From positions 248,001-312,000 of the forward strand of contig NZ_JAVDUI010000001.1 in assembly GCF_031456275.1 (NCBI RefSeq): 64,000 nucleotides of DNA, read 5' to 3'. The translations under genes and the position numbers were made by a program. Positions 29,601 to 39,653 of this stretch are shown here, one piece after another (the first letter of the stretch is position 1; every line of letters starts with the position of its first letter). This DNA is from Falsarthrobacter nasiphocae. GTDB lineage: Bacteria; Actinomycetota; Actinomycetes; Actinomycetales; Micrococcaceae. Below the pieces are notes generated by a model, which saw only the letters and a list, made by a program, of their open reading frames with translations, was not told the DNA's origin and ran no database searches.

Positions 29601-30347
29601 TCACCTGCGAGCCCCCAGAATGTCGGAGCCGATGCGCACATGTGTCGCTCCTGCGCCCACGGCGGCCTCAAGGTCCTGGCTCATTCCCGCGGACATCCAC
29701 TCCGCGCCCGGATGGTCAGCGCGGAGGGCGTCCCGCACCGCGGCGAGACGCTCGAACGCCGGGGCCGGGTCCGCCCCAAGGGGCGCCACCCCCATGACAC
29801 CTCGCAGCTCGAGGGCGGGCGTGGAGGCGATGGCCTCCGCGACCCGCGGCACGTCAGCCGGGGCGGCGCCTCCGCGGGCGCCAGCCGCGTCGTCGTCCAA
29901 GGAGACCTGGACGAGCACGTCCAGCGAGGCACCCGCCCAGTCCGGCCGCAGCCCCTCCTGAAGCGCGCGCGACATGGCGCCGCCGAGCGCCTTGACCAGG
30001 CTCAGACGGTCGGCCGAGTGCACCGCGCTCGCATAGCGGACCACGGACTTGGCCTTGTTGGACTGAAGCTGGCCGATGAAGTGCCAGGCGGGCGGGCTCT
30101 CGAGGCGGCCGGCGAGCGCCTCAGCCTTCGGGGCGGCCTCCTGGTCCCGGTTCTCGCCGAGGTCGGCGGCCCCGAGCTCCGCGAGGGCCAGGGCGTCGGA
30201 GGGCGGAAAGTTCTTGGTCACGACGACGAGCCGCGGGACCGGTCCCCCGCCGGCGGCGTCGCGCATGCGGCCCCGCACGCGCTCGAGCCGCTCGGCGAGC
30301 TCCGCCCGCCGCTCTGCCGACGCCTCCCGCTCAAGGACGCCGCTCAC
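29601..30347 (-). CDS. YggS/PROSC family PLP-binding protein
   Basis: Pyridoxal-phosphate homeostasis protein with an alanine-racemase-like barrel, 248 aa from GTG 30347. PLP Lys in RLVVVTKNFP, then LGENRDQEA and WHFIGQLQSNKAK, and MSAGMSQDLEAAVGAGATHVRIGSDILGAR (split here: GMSQDLEAAV, HVRIGSDILG) which binds the phosphate. GTG overlaps the pgeF stop by four bases (GTGA). A longer frame upstream is shadow of pgeF. Confidence 0.94.
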   Translation of the reverse strand: MSGVLEREASAERRAELAERLERVRGRMRDAAGGGPVPRLVVVTKNFPPSDALALAELGAADLGENRDQEAAPKAEALAGRLESPPAWHFIGQLQSNKAKSVVRYASAVHSADRLSLVKALGGAMSRALQEGLRPDWAGASLDVLVQVSLDDDAAGARGGAAPADVPRVAEAIASTPALELRGVMGVAPLGADPAPAFERLAAVRDALRADHPGAEWMSAGMSQDLEAAVGAGATHVRIGSDILGARR

Positions 30348-31192
30348 GCCGCCTCCTCCCCGACGTGCGCTGCCCCGGGAGAGACGGAATCCGGTGGGAT
30401 GACGAGGCCCGCGAGGCGGCCGGCGCCGGGATCGCGGCGGTGGGAGGGGTAGCGCTCGTCCTCCAGGGTGCACGCCCCGACGACATGGGCGTCGACGTCG
30501 AGGGACTCGAGGATCGCCCGCGCGCGACCGGGCAGGTCGAGAGAGGGGGTCCCCCTGCGGGTCGCCGACCTCACACCTGGGCTGCGCGCCTCCCCGGCGG
30601 CCGCCATCTCCTCGGGCACCTCGTAGCACTCGCCGCAGATGCTGGGGCCGACGACGGCGGCGATCCCCGCCCCCGGGGCCTCGGCCCGAAGGGCCTCCAC
30701 CGTGCGCTCCAGGATCCCAGAGAGCAGGCCCTCCCGGCCCGCATGGGCGACGCCGACCGCCACGGCACCCTGCGGGCCGTGGGCGACGAAGACGACCGGG
30801 ACGCAGTCCGCCACGAGGACGGCGAGGGGGACGCTGCGGCTGACCATGGCGTCGGCGCGGACGGCGTCCCGCTGCGCGGCAGATTCGAGGCCGGCGGACG
30901 CGGCCTGCGCGGCGGCTGGGGCCTCCCCCGCGGCGGCCGTCTGGGGACCGGAGTCCTGGGACTGCCTCGCCGCGCGCGGCGGAACGTGGGCGACGACGTC
31001 CGAGTGGTACTGATCCATGAACTCGAAGGACTCGCAGCCGGCCTCCGCCGCGATGCGCGCACGCCGCTGCCGCACCGCAACCGGGTCATCCCCCACGTGA
31101 AGGGCGAGATTGCCCTGGGCGGCCGTGGTGAACGCCCAGCGGGCGCCGTGGAGCTCGTGCCATTCAACGGGTGACGCGGCAGCGTGGGTCAT
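30344..31192 (-). CDS. pgeF: Multicopper polyphenol oxidase/YfiH family protein (PgeF)
   Basis: 282 aa from ATG 31192. Family motifs: ADCVPVVFVAHGP and AVAVGVAHAGREGLLSGI (Cys/His zinc site with the HAG motif), GPSICGECYEVPEEM and DLPGRARAI. In PgeF of E. coli the family edits muropeptide precursors, and other members cleave purine nucleosides; the location between ftsZ and yggS favours the cell-wall role. An unusual Ala/Ser/Gln-rich insert of about 30 residues (after VPPRAARQSQDSG) precedes the zinc-site region. Confidence 0.88.
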   Translation of the reverse strand: MTHAAASPVEWHELHGARWAFTTAAQGNLALHVGDDPVAVRQRRARIAAEAGCESFEFMDQYHSDVVAHVPPRAARQSQDSGPQTAAAGEAPAAAQAASAGLESAAQRDAVRADAMVSRSVPLAVLVADCVPVVFVAHGPQGAVAVGVAHAGREGLLSGILERTVEALRAEAPGAGIAAVVGPSICGECYEVPEEMAAAGEARSPGVRSATRRGTPSLDLPGRARAILESLDVDAHVVGACTLEDERYPSHRRDPGAGRLAGLVIPPDSVSPGAAHVGEEAA

Positions 31193-31255
31193 GGTGCCGT
31201 CCTCTCGCTCGCTCGTGCCGGGGCCCGGTCCGCTGCGGGGCCCTGCACGACGGAA

Positions 31256-31286
31256 GGGGCGGCGGGCGTCCAACGCCCACCGCCCC
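31256..31286 (-). terminator. ftsZ terminator
   Basis: 13-base arms GGGGCGGCGGGCG and CGCCCACCGCCCC with one mismatch and a 5-base loop, 12 bases past the ftsZ stop in the direction of transcription. Confidence 0.65.
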
Positions 31287-31297
31287 TCGTGCCGGAT

Positions 31298-32752
31298 TTA
31301 CTTCAGGAAGTCGGGAACGTCGAGGTCGTCCGGACGCTGGCCGGCCTCACCCTCGACGGTCTCCGGGACGGGAGCGCCGAAGCTCTGGCGCTGGCCCTGC
31401 GCCTGCCCCGCGTGGCCGGACACGCCCTCGGAGGGCACCTGCTGGCTCTGCTGAGGCCGGGACGGCTGCATCCACGCGGAGAGCCCCTGGCCCTCCGTCA
31501 CGGGCACCGTGCCGCGCACCTGCTGGGGTGCGCTCTGCTGCGGACGCGGCTGCGCCTGGCCCTGCTGCTGAGCCGGGCGGGGCTGCTGGCCCTGCTGCGG
31601 CGCGGCGGAGGAGCCGATCGAGCGAGAGCCCTGCTGCTCGCTGCGCTGAGGGGCCGCCTGCTGGCCGTAGGACTGCTGGGCGCCGCCCTGCTGACCGTAG
31701 CCGCTCTGGGACTGGCTCTGCTGACCGTAGGACGAGGAGGCCTGGCCCTGCTGCTGTGCGGACTGGCTGTAGCCCTGGTTCGCCGAGGCGGGCTGGCTCG
31801 TGGCGTTGACCTGGTCGAAGCCGGCGGCGATGACCGTCACACGGGCCTCGTCGCCGAGGGCGTCGTCGATGACCGCGCCGAAGATGATGTTGGCCTCGGG
31901 GTGCGCGACCTCCTGGACGAGGCGGGCGGCCTCGTTGATCTCGAAGAGGCCCAGGTCCGAGCCGCCCTGGATGGACAGGAGGACGCCGTGCGCGCCGTCG
32001 ATGGAGGCCTCAAGCAGCGGGGACGCGATGGCGAGCTCCGCAGCCTTGATGGCCCGGTCCTCGCCCTGCGCCGAGCCGATGCCCATGAGCGCGGAGCCCG
32101 CGCCCTGCATGACCGACTTGACGTCCGCGAAGTCAAGGTTGATGAGGCCCGGGGTCGTGATGAGGTCCGTGATGCCCTGGACGCCGGAGAGGAGGACCTG
32201 GTCCGCCTGGCGGAAGGAGTCCATGAGGGAGACGTCGCGGTCCGAGATGGAGAGGAGGCGGTCGTTCGGGATGACGATGAGGGTGTCGACCTCGTCCCGG
32301 AGGGCGTCGATGCCGGCCTCGGCCGAGTTGGCCCGGCGGCGACCCTCGAACGTGAACGGGCGGGTGACCACACCGATGGTCAGGGCACCGAGCGAACGGG
32401 CGATTCGGGCCACGACGGGCGCGCCGCCCGTGCCCGTGCCGCCGCCCTCGCCTGCGGTGACGAAGACCATGTCGGCCCCCTTGAGGACCTCCTCGATCTC
32501 CTCGGCGTGGTCCTCGGCGGCCTGACGACCGACCTCAGGGTTGGCGCCGGCGCCAAGGCCGCGCGTCAGCTCGCGTCCGACGTCGAGCTTGACGTCCGCG
32601 TCCGACATGAGCAGTGCCTGCGCGTCAGTGTTGATCGCGACGAACTCAACGCCCCGCAGACCGACTTCGATCATGCGGTTGATCGCGTTGACCCCGCCGC
32701 CGCCGATGCCGACGACCTTGATGACGGCCAGGTAGTTCTGCGGTGCTGCCAC
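31298..32752 (-). CDS. ftsZ: Cell division GTPase FtsZ with long Gln-rich linker
   Basis: Tubulin-like ring-forming GTPase, 484 aa from GTG 32752 (AAGGGA upstream). Core about 1-315 with [15 protein letters not shown], the tubulin signature [10 protein letters not shown] (101-110) and NLDFADV. The C-terminal peptide is [10 protein letters not shown], the SepF/FtsW binding tail. The linker between them (about 316-470) is far longer than usual and rich in Gln, Ser, Gly and Pro. SYGQQ at 341-345, GYGQQ at 351-355 and SYGQQ at 361-365 recur with an exact 10-residue period, preceded by GYSQ at 327-330. Last gene of the core dcw cluster. Confidence 0.97.
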   Translation of the reverse strand: MAAPQNYLAVIKVVGIGGGGVNAINRMIEVGLRGVEFVAINTDAQALLMSDADVKLDVGRELTRGLGAGANPEVGRQAAEDHAEEIEEVLKGADMVFVTAGEGGGTGTGGAPVVARIARSLGALTIGVVTRPFTFEGRRRANSAEAGIDALRDEVDTLIVIPNDRLLSISDRDVSLMDSFRQADQVLLSGVQGITDLITTPGLINLDFADVKSVMQGAGSALMGIGSAQGEDRAIKAAELAIASPLLEASIDGAHGVLLSIQGGSDLGLFEINEAARLVQEVAHPEANIIFGAVIDDALGDEARVTVIAAGFDQVNATSQPASANQGYSQSAQQQGQASSSYGQQSQSQSGYGQQGGAQQSYGQQAAPQRSEQQGSRSIGSSAAPQQGQQPRPAQQQGQAQPRPQQSAPQQVRGTVPVTEGQGLSAWMQPSRPQQSQQVPSEGVSGHAGQAQGQRQSFGAPVPETVEGEAGQRPDDLDVPDFLK

Positions 32753-32937
32753 GTTTTTGATCCCTTGTTCGCGGATTGTTGTGCTGTTTTTCAGTGCTGC
32801 GCACGGCCGTGAGGCCGCTCCCCATGGGGTGGACGGGACAGGTCTCCCGGTCCTCACGGGCGGATCGCGCTCCGAGCTTTACTCAAATCTAGTGCACCAT
32901 CATCCGACTTCGCTGACAATGCCGCCAGAACCCGGTC

Positions 32938-32966
32938 AACCCTCAAGTATCCCCTGAAGGTTGAGG
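32938..32966 (-). promoter_or_regulatory. Nested inverted repeats between ftsQ and ftsZ
   Basis: AACCCTCA (32938-32945) pairs with TGAAGGTT (32955-32962) with one mismatch; CCTCAA (32941-32946) pairs perfectly with TTGAGG (32961-32966). The two structures exclude each other. Lies in the 250-base ftsQ-ftsZ gap, which also holds a TAGATT hexamer on the minus strand and must carry the ftsZ promoter. Confidence 0.35.
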
Positions 32967-33002
32967 CTTTCGGCGAGGGTCCGGCATCCCGGCCCGGGCC
33001 CG

Positions 33003-34094
33003 TCAGCGCGTCACGGGGCGCTCTGGCACGGAGACGTCGATGACCGTGACGGCCGGCGGCACGGCCCCCGTCTTGGGGTCCGGGGTGGGGTTCGCCGTCC
33101 CCTTGAGGAGCGCCTGAAGGACGGCGGCCTTCTGCGCCCCTCCCTCGCGGTTGCCCCAGACGACGCGGACACCGGAGTTCATGAGGAGCTCCACCGAGTC
33201 GGCGCTCGAGGCCTTGGCCTCCTGCATCGTCTCGAGCACGTTGGCCGGGATGTTCGCGAGGGCCCCGGTCAGGGCCGTGAAGACCTCCGGCTTGGTGGCA
33301 GAGGCCGCGTCGATGACCGGCAGCTTGGGGGCCGACTCGGCGGGGACGCGCGTGATCGTGCGTCCCTTCGCGTCGACGAGGTCCACCTTGGAGCCGCGCC
33401 TGATCTGCGCCACCGGCGCGCGCTCGGTGATCCTCACCCGCAGCGCGTGCGGGGGCTCCCCCGAGATCGTGGCGGAGTCCACGCCCGGGATCTTCTCGAG
33501 CCGGGCCTCGAGCCCGTCCGTGTCCACTTGGGGAAGGGGCTGGCCCTTCGCCTCGTCGACGACGGAGAGCACCGCCTTCGTCGCCACGAATCGGTTGCCG
33601 GTCACGTGGACCGTCTCAACCCGCATCCACGGCGTCACGTTCGCGAGCAGGACCGCGAGCCCGGACAGGGCCAGGCACAGGGCGAGGATGAGTCCCACGC
33701 GCAGGGCCCAGCGCGGGCGGCGCCGGGAGGGGAGCTCGACGACGGACGCCCCGCGGGGGTTCTCCCCCGCGGCCCCGTCGTCGTCGGCCGGGGGGCCTGG
33801 CGCCGCCGCGCTCCCCGCCGCATGGGAGCCGGAGGCCGAAGCGCCGGCGCCCCGCCCCGCCGTGGCGTCGGAGACGAGCCGCAGGAGGACGGTGTCGGAC
33901 TCGTCCGCCCCGCCCGCCGGGCGCACGGTGGCCGCAGGAGGCTCGGCGGCCTCGGGCCCCTCTGTGGCGTGGGCAGGCTCGGCGGAGGAGGCCGCAGGGG
34001 GCTCGGGCTGGCGCTCGGGCTCGGGCCGCGGGGCAGACCGCCGCCGGGGCTCCTCCGGCCGGTCCGGGGTGGGCAGGGTGGGGATGCGGGCCAC
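33003..34094 (-). CDS. ftsQ: Cell division protein FtsQ
   Basis: Divisome membrane protein, 363 aa from GTG 34094, 2 bases after the murC stop. Pro/Arg/Glu-rich cytoplasmic tail (~1-135), one transmembrane helix (VGLILALCLALSGLAVLL), POTRA domain (VETVHVTGNRFVATKAVLSV, GVDSATISGEPPHALRVRI) and FtsQ-type beta domain. The cytoplasmic part is long and low in complexity, common in this group. Confidence 0.93.
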   Translation of the reverse strand: MARIPTLPTPDRPEEPRRRSAPRPEPERQPEPPAASSAEPAHATEGPEAAEPPAATVRPAGGADESDTVLLRLVSDATAGRGAGASASGSHAAGSAAAPGPPADDDGAAGENPRGASVVELPSRRRPRWALRVGLILALCLALSGLAVLLANVTPWMRVETVHVTGNRFVATKAVLSVVDEAKGQPLPQVDTDGLEARLEKIPGVDSATISGEPPHALRVRITERAPVAQIRRGSKVDLVDAKGRTITRVPAESAPKLPVIDAASATKPEVFTALTGALANIPANVLETMQEAKASSADSVELLMNSGVRVVWGNREGGAQKAAVLQALLKGTANPTPDPKTGAVPPAVTVIDVSVPERPVTR

Positions 34095-34096
34095 GC

Positions 34097-35677
34097 TCAG
34101 CGACCGCCCCGGAGGCGCAGGGCATGGAGGATGCGAGGGCCGAGCTCAGTCACGTCGCCCGCGCCGATGGTCAGGATGACGTCCCCCGCGCGGGCGGCGT
34201 CGGCGAGGCGCAGGACGGCGTCGTCCGCGGAGTCCACAGGCAACTGCCCGCCGCGCTCGTCCGCGCCTCGCGAGCTGAAGTCCGTGATGGTGCGGTTCGT
34301 GATGTCGTCCCGCTCGTCCTCGCGCGCCCGGTAGACCGGGAGGACGAGCGCGAGGTCGGCGGCATCGAGCGCCTCGGCGAACTCGCGAGCGAACGCCTCC
34401 GTCCGCGAGTACAGGTGCGGCTGGAAGACGGCGAGGACGCGGCCCTCGGCCCCGTGTCGGGCCCCGGCGATGGCCGCGCGCACCTCCGTGGGGTGATGCG
34501 CGTAGTCGTCGTAGACGCGCACGCCCTCGTGCTCGCCCTTGAGCTCGAAGCGGCGGCTCGCGCCCCGGAACGCCGCGAGGCCCTGCGCGCAGCGCTCGGG
34601 GTCGAGGCCGAGCTCGAGGCCGGCCGCGAAGGCGCCCGCCGCGTTGAGCACGTTGTGCTGCCCCGGCACCGTGAGGACGAGCTCCTGCTCAGCCTCCTGG
34701 CCGTCCAGGCTGAACGCCAGGACCGAGCGGGTGCCCGGGCCGAAAGGCTCCGTGCCCGTGATGCGGATGTCCGCGTCCTCGGAGTAGCCGTAGGTGCGGA
34801 CGTGGGCCGTGGCCCGGTGTCGCTCCGCGAGGGCGGAGGAGCCCTCGTCGTCCGCGCAGGCGACGAGCGCGCTCTCCCGTCCGAGGAGGGAGACGAACGT
34901 GTCGAAGCTGCGGTGCACGGCCTCGTCGCTGCCGTAGAAGTCGAGGTGGTCCGGCTCGATGTTCGTCACGATCGCCACGCGGGGGCGGTAGTTGACGTAG
35001 GAGCCGTCCGACTCGTCCGCCTCGAGGACGAAGTGGCGACCCGCGCCGAAGCGCGCATTGCCGCCAAGGCCCGCGACGTCGCCGCCTGCCGCGAAGCTCG
35101 GCTCGTCCCCCGCCGCGTCGAGCATGACCGCGAGCATGGAGGTCGTCGTCGTCTTGCCGTGCGTCCCGGCCACTGCGAGGGTGTCGAGGCCGTCCGTCGC
35201 AGCGTCGAGAGCCATGGAGCGGTGGAGGACGGGCACGCCGAGCGCGCGGGCCGCCATGAGCTCGGGATTGTCGGCGCGGATGGCGGAGGAGACGACGAGG
35301 GTGTCGACGCCGTCGAGCCGTGCGGCGTCGTGACCCGCGCGCGCGTCGATGCCCATCTCGCGCAGCGACTCGAGCGAGGCTGAGTCCTTGGCGTCCGATC
35401 CCGTGACGGGGACGCCGCGCGCCGCGAGGACGCGGGCGACGGCGCTCATGCCCGCGCCGCCGATCCCGACGAAGTGGGTCGTGCCGAGGCGGTCGAGGGG
35501 GATGCGCGTGATGCCATGGCGGTACGGGGCGTCGGCGGCGGGGGCCGGCAGCCCGTCCGTCAACGCGGCCTCGCGGCGCGCCAGCTCGGCGTCGGGATGC
35601 TCAGCGGAGGGGCCGACGGGGCCGGACGGCACGGGGCCGCGAGGCTCGGCGCCCTCAGGGCGAGTGGAGGCGTCCAT
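34097..35677 (-). CDS. murC: UDP-N-acetylmuramate--L-alanine ligase
   Basis: 526 aa from ATG 35677, two bases after the murG stop. The core starts near residue 66 (HFVGIGGAGMSAVARVLA); AGTHGKTTTTSMLAVML is the ATP-binding P-loop, followed by YDDYAHHPTEVRAAI. The first ~60 residues are a Pro/Ala-rich extension not found in shorter MurC proteins. Adds L-Ala to UDP-MurNAc in the cytoplasm. Confidence 0.95.
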   Translation of the reverse strand: MDASTRPEGAEPRGPVPSGPVGPSAEHPDAELARREAALTDGLPAPAADAPYRHGITRIPLDRLGTTHFVGIGGAGMSAVARVLAARGVPVTGSDAKDSASLESLREMGIDARAGHDAARLDGVDTLVVSSAIRADNPELMAARALGVPVLHRSMALDAATDGLDTLAVAGTHGKTTTTSMLAVMLDAAGDEPSFAAGGDVAGLGGNARFGAGRHFVLEADESDGSYVNYRPRVAIVTNIEPDHLDFYGSDEAVHRSFDTFVSLLGRESALVACADDEGSSALAERHRATAHVRTYGYSEDADIRITGTEPFGPGTRSVLAFSLDGQEAEQELVLTVPGQHNVLNAAGAFAAGLELGLDPERCAQGLAAFRGASRRFELKGEHEGVRVYDDYAHHPTEVRAAIAGARHGAEGRVLAVFQPHLYSRTEAFAREFAEALDAADLALVLPVYRAREDERDDITNRTITDFSSRGADERGGQLPVDSADDAVLRLADAARAGDVILTIGAGDVTELGPRILHALRLRGGR

Positions 35678-35678
35678 G

Positions 35679-36818
35679 TCAGGCGTCCTTTCGATTCGAG
35701 GCGGCGGCGATGGCGCGGTCGGCCATGCGGCGGTCAGCATCCCGGACGCCCACGCGTGAGGCGGCCTCCGACATGCGGGCCAGTGCGGCCGGGTCCTGGA
35801 CGAGGGGCAGGACGGTGGAGCGGATGAGGCCCTCGGTGAAGTCGGAGTCCTCCGTGAGGATCGCGCCGCCCGCCCGCACCAGGTCCGCCGCGTTGAGGGC
35901 CTGCTCGCCGTTGCCGTGGGGCAGCGGGACCAGGAGGGCCGGAGTCCCCGTGGCCGCCAGCTCGCAGACGGTGCCCGCCCCTGAGCGGGCGACGACGAGG
36001 TCCGCCGCGGCGTACGCGAGCTCCATGCCGTCGACGTACTCGCGCTGGACGTAGCCCTCCCCCGCAAGCGGCGCCCCGTCCGGCCCCGTGACAGTCTTGC
36101 CGCGCCCCGTGATGTGGAGGATGCGGACCCCCGTGCCAGCGAGCCCGCCGCCTGCGACGAAGCGGCCGACGGCGCCGTTGATGCTCGCGGCCCCGGAGGA
36201 GCCTCCCGTGACGACGACGAGGGGCGCGTCCCCCGGCACCCCGAGGGCCTCGCGGGCCCCGTCCCGGGCGGCGGCCCGGTCCAGCTCGGAGACGGCACGG
36301 CGCATGGGCATGCCGACATGAGCGGCACCCCGCAGCGGGGTCGAGGCGAAGGCCACGGCCACGCTGCCGCCGAGTGCGGATCCCACGCGGTTCGCCAGGC
36401 CCGGCTTTGCATTGGCCTCGTGAATGACGATCGGCACGCCTCGACGGCGGGCCGCGGCATACATCGGGGTGCAGACGTACCCTCCGACACCGACGAGCAC
36501 GTCCGCGTCCGCCTCGTCGAGGATGGCCTCGGCCTGGCGCACGGCCCGGGCGAAGCGGCCCGGGAGGCGGACGAGGTCAGCGCTCGGGCGGCGCGGCATG
36601 GGCACGCGGTCGATCGTCTTCAGCTCGTAGCCGGCGGCGGGGACAAGGCGGGTCTCCATGCCGGACGGGGTGCCGACCATCGTGACCCGGGCCCCCGGCA
36701 ACCGCTCCAGGAGGGCATCCGCGATGGCGATCATCGGCGAGATGTGCCCGGCGGTGCCGCCGCCGGCGAACACTGCGGAGAGCGCAGCAGGGTTCTGGGG
36801 AGAGGGCTCCGTGCTCAT
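35679..36818 (-). CDS. murG: Lipid II synthase MurG
   Basis: Glycosyltransferase that converts lipid I to lipid II on the inner membrane face. 379 aa. N-terminal [20 protein letters not shown] and the UDP-GlcNAc site [16 protein letters not shown], with [20 protein letters not shown] in the C-domain. ATG overlaps the ftsW stop by four bases. Confidence 0.95.
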   Translation of the reverse strand: MSTEPSPQNPAALSAVFAGGGTAGHISPMIAIADALLERLPGARVTMVGTPSGMETRLVPAAGYELKTIDRVPMPRRPSADLVRLPGRFARAVRQAEAILDEADADVLVGVGGYVCTPMYAAARRRGVPIVIHEANAKPGLANRVGSALGGSVAVAFASTPLRGAAHVGMPMRRAVSELDRAAARDGAREALGVPGDAPLVVVTGGSSGAASINGAVGRFVAGGGLAGTGVRILHITGRGKTVTGPDGAPLAGEGYVQREYVDGMELAYAAADLVVARSGAGTVCELAATGTPALLVPLPHGNGEQALNAADLVRAGGAILTEDSDFTEGLIRSTVLPLVQDPAALARMSEAASRVGVRDADRRMADRAIAAASNRKDA

Positions 36819-38098
36819 GCGTGGCGCTTCCTTCCTGGCCGCGTCGGGGCCGTTCTCTCAGGTCGGGCGAACGCGAGCAGGACGCCCACGGCCGCAAGGG
36901 TGAAGGTCAGGGCGGATCCGCCGTAGGAGATGAACGGCAGCGGCAGCCCGATGACGGGCAGCGCCCCGACGACCATGGCGATGTTGACCGCGGCCTGCAT
37001 CGCGATCCACATGACGATGCAGGAGCCGGTCACGCGGACGAAGACGTCGTCGTACCTCAGCACCACGCGGATGGCCACGAGGCTGAAGAGCGCGAAGAGC
37101 CCGAGGATGAAGAGCGTGCCGACGAGGCCGAGCTCCTCGCCGATGATGGCGAAGACGAAGTCGTTGTGGGCCTCCGGCAGCCAGGACCACTTCACCTGGG
37201 ACTGGCCGAGACCGACGCCGAGCCAGCCGCCCCGGGCGAGCGCCGTGGCTCCCGCCTGCGCCTGGTCGCAGAGGCCGCTCACGTCGCAGTTCCGCCCCAT
37301 CCACGCCTGGATGCGGTCGCTGCGGTTGCTGCTGACGAGCGAGAGGACGACGCCCGCGGCGCCCGCCACAGCGAGGAGCGCGCCCGGGACGCGCTTCGGC
37401 ATGCCCGAGGCCCAGAGGGCCACGGCGAGGATCGCGAAGAGCACGATCGCCGTGCCGAGGTCCTTGCCGCGCAGCACGAGCAGGATGATGATGAGGCCCA
37501 TGCCGATGACCGGCAGACCCGTGGACTTGAAGTCCCCGAGGCGCGCCGACTTGCGCGCGAGCAGGTGCCCCGCCCACATGGCGAGTGCGAGCTTGGCAGG
37601 TTCCGAGGGCTGCATCGTGAAGCTGCCCACCTGAATCCAGTTCCGGTTTCCGTTGACCTCCACGCCCAGCGGGGTGAGGACGACGACGAGGAGGACGACG
37701 GCGAACAGGTACGCCCACCACGCCGCGCGGCGGAAGAGCCACACCGGCATCCGGGAGAGGCCGAACATCAGCCCGAACCCGACCACCGCCCAGATCGCCT
37801 GCTTGCGGAAGAGGGAGATGGGGCTCTGGTCCTTGGAGATCGACTCGACGGCCGAGGCGGAGAGCACCATCGTCAGGCCGATCGCCGTGAGGGCGATGAC
37901 GCACGTGAGCATGACCGAGAACGCCCAGGTCGTCGTCGGACGCCCCCGCCCGGCGAGGGACTCCCAGGACGAGGCCAGGCGCCGGCGCACGCTCGCGAGC
38001 CCCGCCGCTGTGGCCTCGCGGTCCGTGACCGAGATGACCCGATCCCGGTCCTCGAACGCGGGGCGGCCGGAGGATCGATCGACGCGGGTGTCAGGCAC
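36815..38098 (-). CDS. ftsW: Peptidoglycan glycosyltransferase FtsW
   Basis: SEDS-family polymerase of the divisome, 427 aa from GTG 38098, overlapping the murD stop by 8 bases. About ten transmembrane helices. Conserved SEDS features: [40 protein letters not shown] (split here as [19 protein letters not shown]) and [14 protein letters not shown]. Pairs with FtsI encoded in the same cluster. Confidence 0.95.
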   Translation of the reverse strand: MPDTRVDRSSGRPAFEDRDRVISVTDREATAAGLASVRRRLASSWESLAGRGRPTTTWAFSVMLTCVIALTAIGLTMVLSASAVESISKDQSPISLFRKQAIWAVVGFGLMFGLSRMPVWLFRRAAWWAYLFAVVLLVVVLTPLGVEVNGNRNWIQVGSFTMQPSEPAKLALAMWAGHLLARKSARLGDFKSTGLPVIGMGLIIILLVLRGKDLGTAIVLFAILAVALWASGMPKRVPGALLAVAGAAGVVLSLVSSNRSDRIQAWMGRNCDVSGLCDQAQAGATALARGGWLGVGLGQSQVKWSWLPEAHNDFVFAIIGEELGLVGTLFILGLFALFSLVAIRVVLRYDDVFVRVTGSCIVMWIAMQAAVNIAMVVGALPVIGLPLPFISYGGSALTFTLAAVGVLLAFARPERTAPTRPGRKRHA

Positions 38099-39653
38099 GG
38101 GGGACGTCCTTGACGGACTCCGCCCGGGCGCGGACGGCGGCCTCGACGGCCTCCGCGAAGCGCTCGCCGCGGGCGGCGTAGTTGGCGAACTGGTCCATCG
38201 AGGCGGCCGCCGGGGCGAGGAGGACCGTCGAGGTCTCCCCCGCCGCGTCCAGGGCGGCCTCGACGGCGGCGGTCATGACGCGACGGCCGGCGTCGTCGCC
38301 TGCTTCCTCGCGGCTCACGGCGAGCTCCGGCACCCGGACGACGGGCACCTGGGGGGCCTTGGTCTCGAGGGCCTCGAGGAGGCCCTCCACGTCTGTTCCA
38401 ATGACGACGACGGCGCGCAGGCGCGAGGCGCTCGCCGCCACGAGATCGGTGTACTCGACCCCCTTGGAGAGGCCGCCGGCAATCCACACGACGTCCGTGA
38501 AGGCGCCCAGGGAGGCCTCTGCGGCGTGGGGGTTGGTCGCCTTGCTGTCGTTGATGAACGCGACCCGGCCGAGGGCGCCGACGGGCTCGATCCGGTGCGC
38601 GCCGGGCGAGAACGCGCGGAGGCCCTCCCGGACGGCCAGTGGAGAGACGCCGGCCGCGCGCGTCAGGGCAGCGGCGGCGAGGGCGTTCTGCACGAGGTGG
38701 CGCGGGGCGATGGGCCCGAGGTCCTCGAACGAGGCCAGCTCCAGGGCGCTCGAGCCCCGCTCGGCGAGGTAAGCGCGGTCCACGAGGAGGTCCTCGACGA
38801 CGCCCAGCATGGAGCGGGACGGTGTGCCGACGGTGAAGCCGATGGCGCGGGCGCCCTCGACGACGTCCGCCTCCTCGACCATGCGCTCCGTGGCCTTGTC
38901 CTCGACGTTGTAGACGCAGGCGGCGCGGGTGCGCTCGTAGATCTTCGCCTTCGCGTCCCGGTACGCCTCAAACCCGCCGTGCCAGTCCACGTGGTCCTCG
39001 GCGAGGTTGAGCACGGCCGAGGCCAGCGGGGACATGGAGTGCGTGAAGTGGAGCTGGAAGCTGGAGAGCTCGACGACGATGACGTCGAACCCCTCGGGGT
39101 CCCGCACCGCGTCGAGGATGGGCGTGCCGACGTTTCCCGCGGCGACGGCCCGCAGCCCGGCGGCGAGGAGGATGGACTCGGCCATCTGCGTGGTCGTCGT
39201 CTTGCCGTTGGTGCCCGTGAGGACGAGCCACTCCGCCGTGCGGCGGCCCGCGCGCTCTCGCACGCGCCACGCGAGCTCGACCTCGCTCCAGACGGGGATG
39301 CCCGCGGCCTGGGCGGCGGCGAGCAGCGGCTGGTCCGGGCGCCATCCGGGGCTCGTGACGACGAGGTCCGGCGTGGACCCAGCCACCTGAGGGAGGGCCT
39401 CGGTGTGCGCGGCGCCGAGGAGGACGTCCTCGACACCGACGATCCGCAGGGTGTCCGCCTTCTGCCGGTTCTCCTCGGAGTCCTGGCCGTCGACGACGAC
39501 GACGCGGGCCCCGAGCTCGGCGAGCGTGTCCGCGGCGGCGAACCCGGACAGGCCGATGCCCGTGACGACGACGCGGAGGCCGCGTGCCCCCTGATCCCAG
39601 CTCGTGAGATCCTCGGGCCGCGGCGCAGTGGTTCCGGTCATTTCTTGAGTCAC
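38091..39653 (-). CDS. murD: UDP-N-acetylmuramoyl-L-alanine--D-glutamate ligase
   Basis: 520 aa from GTG 39653, which overlaps the mraY stop (GTGA) and was preferred for coupling; ATG 39641 would give 516 aa and is also possible. N-domain VVVTGIGLSGFAAADTLAEL, P-loop LTGTNGKTTTTQMAE, and FINDSKATNPHA in the C-domain. Adds D-Glu to UDP-MurNAc-Ala. Homology begins at residue ~25, so it does not decide the start. Confidence 0.93.
   Translation of the reverse strand: MTQEMTGTTAPRPEDLTSWDQGARGLRVVVTGIGLSGFAAADTLAELGARVVVVDGQDSEENRQKADTLRIVGVEDVLLGAAHTEALPQVAGSTPDLVVTSPGWRPDQPLLAAAQAAGIPVWSEVELAWRVRERAGRRTAEWLVLTGTNGKTTTTQMAESILLAAGLRAVAAGNVGTPILDAVRDPEGFDVIVVELSSFQLHFTHSMSPLASAVLNLAEDHVDWHGGFEAYRDAKAKIYERTRAACVYNVEDKATERMVEEADVVEGARAIGFTVGTPSRSMLGVVEDLLVDRAYLAERGSSALELASFEDLGPIAPRHLVQNALAAAALTRAAGVSPLAVREGLRAFSPGAHRIEPVGALGRVAFINDSKATNPHAAEASLGAFTDVVWIAGGLSKGVEYTDLVAASASRLRAVVVIGTDVEGLLEALETKAPQVPVVRVPELAVSREEAGDDAGRRVMTAAVEAALDAAGETSTVLLAPAAASMDQFANYAARGERFAEAVEAAVRARAESVKDVPRA

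Noticed and set aside
31658-31774. The YGQ repeats in ftsZ as a frameshift or assembly error
   Set aside because: The frame continues into the conserved C-terminal [10 protein letters not shown] peptide, so the linker is genuinely translated.
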